Shown: piece after piece, positions 24,201 to 34,614 of the stretch
Layout: each line of letters begins with the position of its first letter
Position numbering within the stretch: the first letter of the stretch is position 1
From: a bacterium
Lineage (GTDB): Bacteria > Planctomycetota > Planctomycetia > Gemmatales > Gemmataceae
Direction of reading: 5' to 3'
DNA length: 34,631 nt
Assembly (NCBI GenBank): GCA_017308215.1
Contig: JAFKFQ010000432.1
Coordinates: forward strand, 1-34,631
Position numbers and translations under genes: made by a program
Notes under the pieces: model-generated
What the model was told of the DNA's origin: nothing
The model's database searches: none
Seen by the model: only the letters and a program-made list of their open reading frames with translations

Positions 24201-24580
24201 GGTTCAACTTCCTGTCGTTCCAGGACTGGTCGACCGAGAGCCTGAAGCTCGGCCGCAACCCGGACGTGTCGGTCCGCAGCCGCGGGGTGATGGAGAAGTG
24301 CACGTACTGCGTGCAGCGCATTCGCTACGGCGAGATCGTGGCCGAGCGCGAGCACCGGCCGATCCGCGACGGCGAGGTGCGGACGGCGTGCCAGACGGCG
24401 TGCCCGTCGGGGGCGATCGTGTTCGGCGACCTCGGCGACCCGGCGAGCCTCGTCGGCAAGTGGAAGGCCGAGCCGTCGAACTACGGCCTGCTGGCGGAAC
24501 TGAACACGATGCCGCGGACGACCTACCTGGCGAGCCTGCGGAACCCGAACCAAGAGCTGGTGGACGCGCTGAAGCGGTAA
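21242..24580 (+). CDS. actB: Alternative complex III subunit ActB, fused molybdopterin-like and iron-sulfur protein
   Basis: The 1112-residue protein joins a molybdopterin oxidoreductase-like part (about 1-800) to a ferredoxin-like part (about 860-1060), the usual ActB fusion. Known ActB proteins lack the molybdenum cofactor. A twin-arginine signal at about residues 50-69 (SRRNFLTVMGAGLALAGAAGC) directs export, and that Cys could be lipidated. The iron-sulfur ligands appear as CTGCSSCMVAC (from C881), CQQCEKAPCEIVCP, CVGTRYCSNNCP and CTYC...CQTACP, for three [4Fe-4S] and one [3Fe-4S] clusters in known homologues. The ATG at 21242 with GAGGA about 5 bases upstream is chosen over an in-frame GTG at 21221, which lies inside the heptad hairpin. 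It ends 13 bp before actC. Confidence 0.95.
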   Translation: MPPEANDAAAPNPPQLWRGLEEYMDSPAFHEAMANEFPEDAAEWTDPVSRRNFLTVMGAGLALAGAAGCTPRPASMRKIVPYTRQPEQMVPGVPLFFASAAPLAGYATGVLVRSHEGRPVKVEGNPDHPSSLGGTSAIDQASVLDLYDPDRSKTPTRSGTPVSLDEAVHAVRAQLFDATGQPKQAVRLRVLSGAVTSPALADRVAAFLTQFPQAKWTQFEPCGQDNVREGTRRAFGRDAAVNYDFKQADVVLSLDADFLGDGPGHVRYSRDFAARRRVRDSIPAGADGEYVKPENMSRLYVAECMPSQTGSAADHRLPILSGQVEAFARAVAAKLGVAGAPAAGTLPDAAQKWIDPLVKDLQRVRGKSIVVAGDSQPPAVHALAHAINNHLGNLGTTVFVTAPVEARPDGKMLALADLVREMAANAVDVLLVLGGTNPAYTAPVDLDCAGAVKNVPFRFHLGSHQDETAGTCEWHINEAHYLETWGDGRGHDGTVAIQQPLIAPLYNGRSAAEVLAAVTLAGDTDGYDIVRAYWRKRFADEKRAGVFEQFWQETVRLGVVANSAAPRVEKPTLAGGWAEGASPAYPTLGADEYEINFRPDPTLFDGRFANNGWLQEVPKPVTRICWDNAAYVSAATAKKLDLDKDFRWTGGERGRTEVSVVTLTYQGRSIKLPVWLLPGHPDGAITVHLGHGRERAGAHVGNNPGQGPNAEGKQVRGSNAFALRTAATPAFGTGAKLAKTTDHYLLACVQANWVMTQVDPLNGTVIDRAPVRRGTNEQYKTNPWFAKITPTAAGETALISQNIPGQAGARNPESGTVRQRGTQYGPDHDHSNGNGNGHEGHGHHDDRLVPLTMYNPNDRLYPDGSRGPGRRWAMAIDLSACTGCSSCMVACQSENNSPVVGKHEVTRGRDMYWIRIDRYYEGTPNEPDATRTYFQPVPCQQCEKAPCEIVCPVAATAHSADGLNDMVYNRCVGTRYCSNNCPYKVRRFNFLSFQDWSTESLKLGRNPDVSVRSRGVMEKCTYCVQRIRYGEIVAEREHRPIRDGEVRTACQTACPSGAIVFGDLGDPASLVGKWKAEPSNYGLLAELNTMPRTTYLASLRNPNQELVDALKR

Positions 24581-24593
24581 CTGGGGCGGGGCC

Positions 24594-25853
24594 GTGCCCG
24601 AAATGCACCCGCTCGTGCAGAACAAGCACGACCTGGTGAGCGTCGGGGACGCGATCGGGAACGTCGTCCTCGACGGCAAGCACCCGCGCGGGTGGTGGAT
24701 CGGCTTCCTGGCCGGGTTCGCCATGCTCCAGGTGCTCGCCATCTCGGTGGCGTGGCTGTTCTACATGGGCGTCGGGATCTGGGGCATCAACGTCCCGACC
24801 GCCTGGGGCTTCGCGATCATCAACTTCGTGTGGTGGATCGGCATCGGCCACGCCGGCACGCTGATCTCCGCCATCCTCCTACTGCTCCACCAAAAGTGGC
24901 GCACGAGCATTAACCGCTTCTCGGAGGCGATGACCATCTTCGCGGTCATGTGCGCGGGCGTGTTCCCGCTCATCCACATGGGCCGCCCGTGGTTCTTCTA
25001 CTGGCTCTACCCGTTCCCCAACATCGCGGGCATGTACCCGCAGTTCCGGTCGCCGCTGACCTGGGACGTGTTCGCGGTGACGACGTACTTCACGATCTCG
25101 CTCGTGTTCTGGTACATCGGGCTCATCCCCGACCTCGCGGCGCTCCGCGACCAGGCCCGGAACAAGTGGCAGCGGATCGGGTACGGCCTCCTCTCGCTCG
25201 GCTGGCGCGGCAGCGCCATCCACTGGCGGCGGTACGAGAAGGTGTACCTGCTCCTCGGCGGGCTCAGCACCCCGCTCGTGCTGTCGGTGCACACGGTCGT
25301 GTCCTTCGACTTCGCCGTGTCGATCGTGCCGCTGTGGCACGCCACGATCTTCCCGCCGTTCTTCGTCGCCGGGGCCATCTACTCGGGCTTCGCGATGGTG
25401 GTGGCACTGGCCATCCCGATCCGCCACTGGTACAAGCTCGAGGACCTCTTCACCGACCATCACATGGACATCATGGCCAAGGTGATGCTCGCCACCGGGT
25501 TCCTCGTCACCTACGGGTACTTCTCGGAAATCTGGATGGCGTGGTACGGGCACAGCCTCTACGAGTGGGGCACCACCATCGAGCGGGTGTTCGGGCCGTA
25601 CGGGTGGTCGTACTGGGCGCTGATCTTCTTCAACTGTGCCTTCCCGCTCGTCGCGCTGTGGTCGCGAAAGGTGCGGCGGAGCGAGTTCTGGCTGGAAATG
25701 GTCTGTATCTCGGTCCTGATCGGGATGTGGTTCGAGCGGTACGTCATCGTCATCACGCTCACCCGCGACCAGGTGCCGACCGAGATGCGGGAACTCCTCC
25801 CGAAGAAGCAGGGCGGCGGCGGCGGGCACTCGATCATGGAGAACGCGCCGTGA
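24594..25853 (+). CDS. actC: Alternative complex III subunit ActC, NrfD-like quinol-binding membrane protein
   Basis: The 419-residue protein has about ten membrane helices and belongs to the NrfD/PsrC family. ActC and ActF are the two large membrane subunits of the complex and ActC is thought to hold the quinol site. Typical segments are [57 protein letters not shown] and [30 protein letters not shown], which include conserved His and Asp residues near the proposed quinol and proton path. The GTG at 24594 gives MPEMHPLV; an ATG three codons later (24603) is an alternative start. The stop overlaps the actD start (GTGA). Confidence 0.95.
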   Translation: MPEMHPLVQNKHDLVSVGDAIGNVVLDGKHPRGWWIGFLAGFAMLQVLAISVAWLFYMGVGIWGINVPTAWGFAIINFVWWIGIGHAGTLISAILLLLHQKWRTSINRFSEAMTIFAVMCAGVFPLIHMGRPWFFYWLYPFPNIAGMYPQFRSPLTWDVFAVTTYFTISLVFWYIGLIPDLAALRDQARNKWQRIGYGLLSLGWRGSAIHWRRYEKVYLLLGGLSTPLVLSVHTVVSFDFAVSIVPLWHATIFPPFFVAGAIYSGFAMVVALAIPIRHWYKLEDLFTDHHMDIMAKVMLATGFLVTYGYFSEIWMAWYGHSLYEWGTTIERVFGPYGWSYWALIFFNCAFPLVALWSRKVRRSEFWLEMVCISVLIGMWFERYVIVITLTRDQVPTEMRELLPKKQGGGGGHSIMENAP

Positions 25854-26443
25854 GTACCACGATCGAACCGACCACCGCGCCGCACGGCCCCGGCCACGGC
25901 GCCGACCCGGACGCGCCGAAGCTGTACGCCCTGCTCGCCGGGTTCGGCACCGCCGACGACCTGGTCGTCGCCACCCGCCGGGCGGCGGCGGCGGGCTACA
26001 CGCTCATGGACACGCACACCCCCTACCCCGTCGGGGACACGGCCGACGCGCTCGGCTACCCGAAGTCGGAGATGGGCGCGGTGATGTTCATCGGCGGGCT
26101 CACCGGCGCCTGCTCCGGGTTCCTGATGCAGTACTGGAACAACGCCTACGGGTACTCGCTGAACATCGGCGGCCGCCCGTACCTGAGCTGGCTGTCGTTC
26201 ATCCCGATCACGTTCGAGATGATGGTGCTCACCGCCGGCCTCAGCGGCCTGTTCGGGCTGATGGCGCTGTGCGGCCTGCCGCGGCTCAACCACCCGCTGT
26301 TCAACAGCGCGAACTTCGACCGCGCCACCCGCGACCGGTTCTTCCTGTCGGTCGAGGCGGCGGATCCGAAGTTCGACCTGGAAGCCACCCGGGCGTTCCT
26401 CACCACCCTGAACCCGCTGACGGTCGAGGAGGTGATGGAGTGA
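25850..26443 (+). CDS. actD: Alternative complex III subunit ActD (DUF3341)
   Basis: The 197-residue protein carries two membrane helices (about 80-103 and 119-147) and a DUF3341 domain, the signature of ActD. The N-terminal soluble part contains PKLYALLAGFGTADDLVVATRRAAAAGYTLMDTHTPYPV and the helix region MGAVMFIGGLTGACSGFLMQYW; the C-terminus (DRFFLSVEAADPKFDLEATRAFL) is soluble. ActD is a structural membrane subunit without cofactors. The start is GTG at 25850-25852, overlapping the actC stop. A longer frame is open upstream but only as a shadow of actC. Confidence 0.93.
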   Translation: MSTTIEPTTAPHGPGHGADPDAPKLYALLAGFGTADDLVVATRRAAAAGYTLMDTHTPYPVGDTADALGYPKSEMGAVMFIGGLTGACSGFLMQYWNNAYGYSLNIGGRPYLSWLSFIPITFEMMVLTAGLSGLFGLMALCGLPRLNHPLFNSANFDRATRDRFFLSVEAADPKFDLEATRAFLTTLNPLTVEEVME

Positions 26444-27285
26444 TCGCGCTCTTCCGCAAGCCCGCCCGGGCCGGCGAGTACGCCGCCCGCGCCGCCGTCC
26501 TCGGCCTCGTCGCCACCGTCGCGGCCGTCAACACCGGCTGCAAGCAGGACATGGGCGACCAGCCGTACTACCGGCCGTACGAGCCGACCACGTTCTTCGA
26601 GGACGGCCGGTCGAACCGCCCGCTGGAGCGCGGCGTCGTCCACCGCGCCCAGTACCTCGACAACGACCCGCTCGTCACCGGCCTGACCCAGGAGGAGTGG
26701 GGGCGGTTCTGGAGCCGCGGCGAGAAGAAGGTCGACGTCGCCGCCGCGACCCCGCCCGAGGATCGCGAGACGAGCTACGGCGCCCCGCGGTTCGACCCGC
26801 GGCCCGGCCAGCCGAACAGCGGCCCGGCGGTGTTTGTCACCGAGTTCCCGTTCGAGATCACCGCCCGCGACCTGGCGATCGGCGCCCAGCGGTTCACGCA
26901 GTACTGTGCCATGTGCCACGGCCCGCTCGGCAACGGCAAGGGGAAGATCTGGGAGCGCGGCTACCTCAAGCCGACGTCGTTCCACACCGAGCCGGTCGAG
27001 GCGAACGAGCCGCCGGACTACGGCCAGATCAACCTCGGGTTCAGCCGCGGGTACTGGAAGTGGGACGTCCGCATCCCGATGCGGGACGTGCCGGTCGGGT
27101 ACTACTTCCAGGTCATCACCCAGGGGTACGGGGCGATGGGCAGCTACGCCGCCCAGGTGAAGCCCGAGGACCGGTGGCGCATCATCGCCTACATCCGCAC
27201 GCTCCAGCTGAGCCAGCGCGCCGACGTGTCGCAGCTGCCGGCCGACGTGGTCCAGCGGCTCAACGCCGGGGGGAACCAGCCGTGA
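26440..27285 (+). CDS. actE: Alternative complex III subunit ActE, monoheme cytochrome c
   Basis: The 281-residue protein has one heme c motif, CAMCH (about residues 157-161, within QRFTQYCAMCHGPLGNGKGKIWERGYL), and the later Met candidates in RIPMRDVPVGYYFQVITQGYGAMGSYA. It is the usual monoheme ActE, the likely exit point to the next electron acceptor. The N-terminus has a hydrophobic stretch ending in AVNTGC, which may be a lipoprotein cleavage site but lacks the usual residue at -3. The start is GTG at 26440, overlapping the actD stop, with GGAGG about 9 bases upstream; a longer frame upstream is a shadow. The stop overlaps actF. Confidence 0.94.
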   Translation: MIALFRKPARAGEYAARAAVLGLVATVAAVNTGCKQDMGDQPYYRPYEPTTFFEDGRSNRPLERGVVHRAQYLDNDPLVTGLTQEEWGRFWSRGEKKVDVAAATPPEDRETSYGAPRFDPRPGQPNSGPAVFVTEFPFEITARDLAIGAQRFTQYCAMCHGPLGNGKGKIWERGYLKPTSFHTEPVEANEPPDYGQINLGFSRGYWKWDVRIPMRDVPVGYYFQVITQGYGAMGSYAAQVKPEDRWRIIAYIRTLQLSQRADVSQLPADVVQRLNAGGNQP

Positions 27286-28712
27286 CGACCGCCCCGACCG
27301 AGACCCCCGCCACGCCGCCGACGCCGCCGGCCGACTTCTGGGCCACGCCCACGAAGATCGCCATGGTCGCCGCCGTCGCCGGACTGGCGACCTACGGCAT
27401 CGCCGGCGTGCTCTACATGGGCACGGTCCACGACGGCCACGGCCCGGACGGGAAGACCCAGTTCGTCCTGTCCTGGCTCGCCGGGTGGACGTACTGGGCC
27501 AGCCTCCCGCTCGGCGGGCTGGCGCTCCTGATGATCCACTACCTCGCCAAGACCTCGTGGGGGCTCCTCCTCCGCCGGCCGATGGAGGCGGCGACGAAGA
27601 CCCTCCCGGTGATGGCGCTGCTGTTCATCCCCGTGCTGGTCGGGCTGACCTTCCACGAGAAGTCGCCGTACTGGTGGGTGGACCCGCACCACGCCCACGA
27701 GGAGCTGGCGGCGAACAAGGAGAAGAACCAGGAGGCCGCCGAGAAGGCCGCCGGCGACCCGCTCATCGACGCCAACGCGACCAAGCGGGCCGAGCGGTTC
27801 CAGGCGTCGCAGGCGCAGGTGCAGAAGGCCGTCGAACACGAGCGCCACGACCGCGAGAAGGGCACCTTCGGGTTCCTTTCCCCGCAGGTGTTCGTCGGCC
27901 TCGCCGTCGTCCTGTTCGCCATCTGGTACGCGATGATCGCGTACATCAACAAGCTCGGCGAGGTGTCCGACGCGGTCATCGGCACCGGCACGCCCGAGCA
28001 GCAGTGGGAGAAGGTGGACGAGGCGCGCGAGAAGTTGAACCGCTTCTCCGGTCCCGGCCTGATCATCTACGCCGTCACCATCACCGCCGCGGCGACGCAG
28101 TGGGTGATGTCGCTGGAGGCCGGGTGGGCGAGCACCATGTTCCCGGTGATCTTCGCCGTGAACCAGTTCCTCACCTGCCTGGCGTTCAGCGTGATGGTGT
28201 TCCTGTTCCTGGTCGGCCGCGAGCCGTTCAAGAGCGCGATGCGGCCGAAGTTCCAGCTGGACATGGGCAGCCTGATGCTCGCGTTCACGCTGTTCTGGAG
28301 CTACACCTCGTTCTCCCAGCTGATGCTCATCTGGATCGGGAACCTGCCCGAGGAGATCCCGTTCTTCCTCAAGCGGTCGGCGCCCGGGTGGTGGGCGGTG
28401 TCCGCGGGGCTGATCGTGTTCCACTTCGCGGTCCCGTTCCTGCTACTCCTGTTCCGCGACATCAAGCTCCACCCGGTGCGCCTCCGCGTCATGGCGACGT
28501 ACCTGCTGGTGGTGTGCGCGGTGGACGTGGTGTGGTGGGTGGAGCCGACCTTCGCCCACGAGTCGCCGCTGTACGTCCTGATGGACGCGGGCGCCGTGGT
28601 CGGCATCGGCGGGGTGTGGGGGCTCGTGTTCCTGAGCTTCCTGAAGAAGCGGCCGCTGCTGCCGGTGAACGAACTGTACTACCTGCCGGAGGGCCACAGT
28701 GAGCACCACTAA
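27282..28712 (+). CDS. actF: Alternative complex III subunit ActF, NrfD-like membrane protein
   Basis: The 476-residue protein has about ten membrane helices and is the second NrfD-like membrane subunit of the complex. It has recognisable segments FVLSWLAGWTYWASLPLGGLALLMIHYLAKTSWG, GPGLIIYAVTITAAATQWVMSLEAGWASTMFPVI and SLMLAFTLFWSYTSFSQLMLIWIGNLPEEIPFFL. A soluble helical loop rich in Glu and Lys (about 140-195) is longer than I would expect. The start is GTG at 27282, overlapping the actE stop. The last 14 bases overlap the next gene, which starts at 28699. Confidence 0.94.
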   Translation: MTTAPTETPATPPTPPADFWATPTKIAMVAAVAGLATYGIAGVLYMGTVHDGHGPDGKTQFVLSWLAGWTYWASLPLGGLALLMIHYLAKTSWGLLLRRPMEAATKTLPVMALLFIPVLVGLTFHEKSPYWWVDPHHAHEELAANKEKNQEAAEKAAGDPLIDANATKRAERFQASQAQVQKAVEHERHDREKGTFGFLSPQVFVGLAVVLFAIWYAMIAYINKLGEVSDAVIGTGTPEQQWEKVDEAREKLNRFSGPGLIIYAVTITAAATQWVMSLEAGWASTMFPVIFAVNQFLTCLAFSVMVFLFLVGREPFKSAMRPKFQLDMGSLMLAFTLFWSYTSFSQLMLIWIGNLPEEIPFFLKRSAPGWWAVSAGLIVFHFAVPFLLLLFRDIKLHPVRLRVMATYLLVVCAVDVVWWVEPTFAHESPLYVLMDAGAVVGIGGVWGLVFLSFLKKRPLLPVNELYYLPEGHSEHH

Positions 28713-29484
28713 CCCGCCCCCGGGCGCCCCGATCCCGCCCGGCAGCGCCCCCGGCGCCGGCCAGGGCTGGCCCGCCGACGTGGTCCACGGCACCGCCCCC
28801 GACGAGCACGGCGGCGGCGGCGGGGTCAACCCCGACGCGATCAAGGCCGGCCACGAACCGGACGTGTTCTACGTCAAGCCGATCATGAGCATCCCGTTCG
28901 CGGTGGTGGTCACGTTCGTGATCGGCTTCGCCGTCGCCGCCGGGGTGTTCGCCTACGTCAGCGAGCAGTGGGCCAAGCCCGACCCGTTCGCGCACCCCGC
29001 GGGGCTGGCCCGCGGCAACGCGTCGCTCAACGAGCGGCTCGCCCGGACCGACCAGAAGGGCGCCAGCGGGGTGAAGTCCGAGGTGGACCAGCCGCGGCTG
29101 GAGACGCTCAAGCGGCTGGCCGGGAACGACAAGGGGCAGACGTACCAGGTGACCACGCAGCCCGAGGTGCCGACCGGCAACCCGCCGTGGATCCACCCCG
29201 AGGACATCCTGCCCGGCCGCGTCGCCGGCCTGCAACGCGCCGGGTACACGAACAAGGAAAAGACGACGGCGCGCATCCCGATCGAGGACGCGATGAGGGT
29301 GATCGTCGAGAAGGGGATGCTGAAGGCGGCGCCGAACGGCCAGCGGCCGCAGGCGTCGGCCGACCGCCCGACGAACGGCAACGGCGGTCGCGGCGGTCTG
29401 CCGGCGGCGCCGAAGGCCGAGGCGCCGAAGGCTCCGCCGGTCCCGGCCAACCCCGCCCCGCCGAAGGCGCCGGACAAGAAGTAA
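28699..29484 (+). CDS. Membrane-anchored protein of unknown function in the ACIII-oxidase cluster
   Basis: The 261-residue protein has a Pro- and Gly-rich N-terminus, one membrane helix (about 64-88), and a soluble part. That part has a conserved-looking block (NPPWIHPEDILPGRVAG...ARIPIEDAMRVIVEKGML, about 160-208) followed by a Pro/Ala/Lys-rich tail. It has no heme or metal motif. The block with IPIEDAM and a following Val-Glu-Lys-Gly is reminiscent of short motifs in unnamed proteins near cytochrome oxidase genes, but I cannot name the family. The start is GTG at 28699, overlapping actF by 14 bases. Its place between actF and the SCO gene suggests a role in assembly of, or contact between, complex III and the oxidase. 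Confidence 0.78.
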   Translation: MSTTNPPPGAPIPPGSAPGAGQGWPADVVHGTAPDEHGGGGGVNPDAIKAGHEPDVFYVKPIMSIPFAVVVTFVIGFAVAAGVFAYVSEQWAKPDPFAHPAGLARGNASLNERLARTDQKGASGVKSEVDQPRLETLKRLAGNDKGQTYQVTTQPEVPTGNPPWIHPEDILPGRVAGLQRAGYTNKEKTTARIPIEDAMRVIVEKGMLKAAPNGQRPQASADRPTNGNGGRGGLPAAPKAEAPKAPPVPANPAPPKAPDKK

Positions 29485-29544
29485 CGGTCTGGTGGGACCG
29501 ACGTCCCGCCGGCCCCACCGAACGAAAGGCAAACTGGAGCACCC

Positions 29545-30456
29545 GTGACCCGCCGCCTCACCCTCGCCCTGGCCGTCGCCCTGGCCGCCGCGTTCCCCGC
29601 GGCGGCACAGCAAGCGCCGGTCACCGCGCCCGGCGAGGGGCGGACGGTCGACAACCCGGACATGCGGATCGACGAGCAGGTCGGCGCGCAGCTGCCACTC
29701 GACCTCGTGTTCCGCGACGACCAGAACCAGGAAGTCACACTCGGGCAGTGCGTCAACGGCAAGCCGACCATCCTGGTGCTCGCCTACTACCGCTGCCCGA
29801 TGAACTGCACCCAGGTGCTCGCCGGGCTGGTGGACGCCCTCCGGCTGTTCCCGCCTGGGATGGACGTGGGGAACCAGTTCAACGTCGTCGTCGTCAGCTT
29901 CGACCCGAAGGAGACGCCGGCGCAGGCGGCCGACAAGAAGCGGTTCTACCTCGCCGAGTACGGCCGCCCCGGCGCCGAGAAGGGCTGGTTCTTCCTCACC
30001 GGCCGCCGCGAGCCGATCCGGGCGCTGACCGACGCCGTCGGGTTCCGGTACAGCTACGACAAGGTGTTCAAGGAGTACGACCACCCGAGCGGGCTGACCG
30101 TGCTCACCCCGGCGGGGACGATCGCCCGGTACTTCTACGGCATCGAGTACGACAAGGAGTACCGGGTGCCGGGCGGGACGACGACGCTGCGGCTGTCGCT
30201 GGTGGACGCGAGCGAGGGGAAGGTCGGGTCGCTGCTCGACCGGCTGATCCTCCGCTGCTACCGGTTCGACTACCAGAGCCACAAGTACACCCCGGACGTG
30301 ATGCTCGCGGTCCGGGCGGCGGGGGCGCTGACCGTGGTCGGCCTGCTCGCCGGGGTAGGTTACTTCCGGGTCCGGGAGCGCCGCCGCACCGCGGCCGCCC
30401 CGGCGCCCGGGCCGACGGCTGACGCGGGGCCGCGCCCCGGGGAGGACGCGAAGTGA
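29545..30456 (+). CDS. sco: SCO1/SenC-type copper chaperone for the oxidase
   Basis: The 303-residue protein delivers copper to the CuA site of cytochrome oxidase subunit II. It has a signal peptide (about 1-22), a thioredoxin-like domain and a C-terminal membrane helix (about 257-280), an uncommon but known arrangement. Copper ligands are visible: C84 and C88 in CPMNC and H180 in YDHPSGL. The segments TLGQCVNGKPTILVLAYYRCPMNC and VVVVSFDPKETPAQAADKK fit the family. The start is GTG at 29545 with GGAG about 7 bases upstream. The 60-bp gap before it is the only sizeable one in this part of the cluster. The stop overlaps coxB (GTGA), which fits its role with that subunit. Confidence 0.95.
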   Translation: MTRRLTLALAVALAAAFPAAAQQAPVTAPGEGRTVDNPDMRIDEQVGAQLPLDLVFRDDQNQEVTLGQCVNGKPTILVLAYYRCPMNCTQVLAGLVDALRLFPPGMDVGNQFNVVVVSFDPKETPAQAADKKRFYLAEYGRPGAEKGWFFLTGRREPIRALTDAVGFRYSYDKVFKEYDHPSGLTVLTPAGTIARYFYGIEYDKEYRVPGGTTTLRLSLVDASEGKVGSLLDRLILRCYRFDYQSHKYTPDVMLAVRAAGALTVVGLLAGVGYFRVRERRRTAAAPAPGPTADAGPRPGEDAK

Positions 30457-31577
30457 ACGGTGACAGGGGTCCGCTGCCGGCCATTGCCGAGCGCGCGTCG
30501 GTCATGGCCGACGCGTTCGAACCGCTGTTCTGGTACATCACGTTCTGGACGGCGGCCGGGTTCCTCCTGGTCTGCGCCCTGCTGGCGTGGTGCTGCGTCG
30601 CCTACCGGCGCAAGCCCGGGCAGATCTCCACCCCGCGCATCCTCGGGTCGCACCGGCTCGAGCTGTTCTGGACCGTCACGCCGCTGCTGATCTTCCTCAC
30701 GTTCTACGTCTGGGGCGTGTACGTGTACGACAAGGCCGTCCACCCGCCGGCCGACGCACCAGAGGTGTTCGTCATCGGCAAGCAGTGGATGTGGAAGGCC
30801 CAGTACCCGAACGGGCAGCGGGTCATCATCGGCGGCAACCCGAAGAACATGACCGAGGAGGACCGCCAGAACATCGGCGCCCTCGTCCTCCCGCTCAACC
30901 GCCCGGTGAAGGTCACGTTCATCTCCGAGGACGTGATCCACGACTTCGGCGTGCCGGCCTTCCGGCAGAAGATCGACGTCATCCCCGGGCGGTACGTCAG
31001 CACCTGGTACCAGCCGACGAAGCTCGGCGAGTTCCACGTGTTCTGCGACCAGTACTGCGGGGCGTGGCACTCGCTCATGGTCGGGAAGATCACCGTCGTC
31101 CCGGCCGACGAGTTCGACAAGTTCCTGGAGGGGAAGGGCGGGCTGCAGGGCTCGCCGAACCCGGTGGACGGCTCGCTGGCGCACCGGGGCTGGCAGCACT
31201 TCCAGCGCCTCCAGTGCCAGAGCTGCCACATGCCGAACGCCGGCGCCGGGACGAAGGTCCACCCGCGGGCGCCGAGCCTGGAGGGCGTGTTCGGCCGGCA
31301 GGTGCCGCTCCGGGGCGGCGGCACCGTCACCGCCGACGAGCAGTACATCCGCGACTCGATCGTGAACCCGCGGAAGCACGTCGTCGAGGGGTGGGAGCCG
31401 ATCATGCCGGGGAACTACGGCAGTCAGGTGACCGAGGACGAGTTGGCCGAGGTCGTCGCGTACATCAAGTGGCTCCGGCCGGGCACCCAGCTGGCGCCGA
31501 ACGACCGGGCGGTGCCGCCCGACGGGGCGCCGCGGGTGACGCCGCCGCCGCCGGTGTCCACGGGGGGGAAGCAGTAA
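30453..31577 (+). CDS. coxB: Cytochrome c oxidase subunit II with fused cytochrome c (caa3 type)
   Basis: The 374-residue protein has two N-terminal membrane helices (about 25-50 and 68-92), a cupredoxin domain and a C-terminal cytochrome c domain. The CuA ligands appear as H in [11 protein letters not shown] and [12 protein letters not shown] (C198, C202, H206, M209). The residue that supplies a backbone carbonyl to CuA is Gln in place of the more usual Glu; only the backbone is used, so the site should work. The fused heme motif is CQSCH (C255-H259), with a Met candidate in [10 protein letters not shown]. The fusion defines a caa3 oxidase. The start is GTG at 30453, overlapping the SCO stop. 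It donates electrons from periplasmic cytochrome or directly from ActE to subunit I. Confidence 0.97.
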   Translation: MNGDRGPLPAIAERASVMADAFEPLFWYITFWTAAGFLLVCALLAWCCVAYRRKPGQISTPRILGSHRLELFWTVTPLLIFLTFYVWGVYVYDKAVHPPADAPEVFVIGKQWMWKAQYPNGQRVIIGGNPKNMTEEDRQNIGALVLPLNRPVKVTFISEDVIHDFGVPAFRQKIDVIPGRYVSTWYQPTKLGEFHVFCDQYCGAWHSLMVGKITVVPADEFDKFLEGKGGLQGSPNPVDGSLAHRGWQHFQRLQCQSCHMPNAGAGTKVHPRAPSLEGVFGRQVPLRGGGTVTADEQYIRDSIVNPRKHVVEGWEPIMPGNYGSQVTEDELAEVVAYIKWLRPGTQLAPNDRAVPPDGAPRVTPPPPVSTGGKQ

Positions 31578-31578
31578 T

Positions 31579-33328
<1,750 letters not shown>

Positions 33329-33339
<11 letters not shown>

Positions 33340-34138
33340 CACCCACGGCCACCACGCGGTGCTGAAGCACCACTTCGACAACCTGGAACAGCAGCACTCG
33401 GCCGAGCGGCTGGGGATGTGGTTCTTCCTGGTGACCGAGGTGCTGTTCTTCAGCGGCATGTTCGTCGCCTACACCGTGTACCGGCACTGGTTCCCCGCGG
33501 AGTTCCAGTTCGCCAGCTCCCACCTGATCCTGTGGATCGCGGGGGTGAACACGGCGCTGCTCATCACCAGCAGCCTGACGATCACCCTCGCCATCCGGTC
33601 GGCCCAGCTCGGCCAGCGGGCCGCGCTGATCCGCTGGCTGCTGCTGACGTTCGCGCTCGGCGCCGGGTTCATGGGGTTCAAGGCGCTGGAGTACGCCACC
33701 GACGTCCACGAGAAGCTCGTCCCGGGGCGGATGTTCCAGGAGGAGTACGCCAGCGCCGTCGCCGAGCTGGCCCCGGTGGACCCGGCGGCGGCGGGGACGT
33801 TCCAGTTCAAGGGCGGGCAGCAGCACTGGGCGCAGGACCTGGCCCGGAGGAACAACCACCTCGTGCCGGGCAGCGACGGCTACGTCAGCCCGGAGCGGGT
33901 GCAGATCTTCCTGTGCTTCTACTGGATCATGACCGGCATCCACGGGATCCACATCATCGCCGGCCTCGGGTGCATCCTGTGGCTGGTGCAGCAGGCGTAC
34001 GCCGGGAAGATCCCGAAGGAGAACTACTCCACCGTCGAGGTGGTGAGCCTCTACTGGCACTTGGTCGACATGATCTGGCTGTTCCTGATGCCGCTCCTCT
34101 ACCTGGCCGGCGCCGGGCTGCACGCGAGCGGGCACTAA
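33329..34138 (+). CDS. coxC: Cytochrome c oxidase subunit III
   Basis: The 269-residue membrane protein has about seven helices. Characteristic segments are [60 protein letters not shown] and [22 protein letters not shown]. It stabilises the proton path in subunit I and holds lipids. A polar loop of about 50 residues (about 138-186) with Glu, Gln and Asp lies after the fourth helix. The start is TTG at 33329: AAGGAG lies about 8 bases upstream and the family's N-terminus follows at once, so TTG is well supported. The first 11 bases overlap the end of coxA. Confidence 0.95.
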
Positions 34139-34195
34139 CCGACGGCAAGGCCGGGGGGCGTCCCCCGGCGGGCGCACCGAGACACCGAGGCCGCG

Positions 34196-34528
34196 ATGGC
34201 GCACGACCCGTACCCCACCCCCGCCGACGACCCGCCCACCCTGCACGACGTGGACAAGGTGTCGACCCTGCTCGTCGTGTACGTCGTGGTGCTCGGGCTG
34301 GCGGCGGCGAACATCTTCCTGTCGGTGAGCGGCCTCGGCACGCTGGCCTTGCCGGTCCAACTCGGCATCGCCTCCGTGCAGGCGTCGCTCGTCGCGTGGT
34401 ACTGGATGCACATGCGCCGCGGCGACACCGTGGTGGCCCTGGCCGCCGCGACCACGCTGTTCTTCATGGGCATCTTCTTCGTCCTGGTCCTGTCCGACGT
34501 GCTCACCCGCTGGCGCGGCGGCATCTGA
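34196..34528 (+). CDS. coxD: Cytochrome c oxidase subunit IV (caa3-type)
   Basis: The 110-residue protein has three membrane helices (about 22-45, 51-72 and 79-101) and the typical subunit IV pattern, with LVAWYWMHMRRGDTVVALAAATTLFFMGIFFVLVL. It stabilises the core of caa3-type oxidases and has no cofactor. GAGG lies about 6 bases before the ATG at 34196. The gap of 57 bp from coxC is larger than others in the oxidase part, so it may be translated at a different level. A long hairpin follows 4 bp after its stop codon, marking the likely end of the cluster. Confidence 0.9.
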   Translation: MAHDPYPTPADDPPTLHDVDKVSTLLVVYVVVLGLAAANIFLSVSGLGTLALPVQLGIASVQASLVAWYWMHMRRGDTVVALAAATTLFFMGIFFVLVLSDVLTRWRGGI

Positions 34529-34531
34529 CGG

Positions 34532-34614
34532 CGTGTCTGGTAAAGTAGTAGGCACACTCCGTGTGCCGTTGTTTTTGACGGCACACGGAGTGTGCCTACT
34601 ACTTTCCAGACACG
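34532..34614. terminator. Long hairpin after coxD, probable terminator; second copy of the repeat at 10013
   Basis: Arms 34542-34569 and 34578-34605 pair perfectly (28 bp) around TGTTTTTG; with one bulged T the stem continues outward for 9 more bp (34532-34540 with 34606-34614). The sequence is the same as 10013-10076 except for one position, and that change is matched on the other arm. No T-run follows the stem, so Rho-independent termination is uncertain. Confidence 0.8.

Noticed and set aside
29491..29510. Small hairpin GGGAC-CGAC-GTCCC before the SCO gene considered as a repeat of the GNRA class.
   Set aside because: Only about 5 bp pair, and the loop is not GNRA on either strand.
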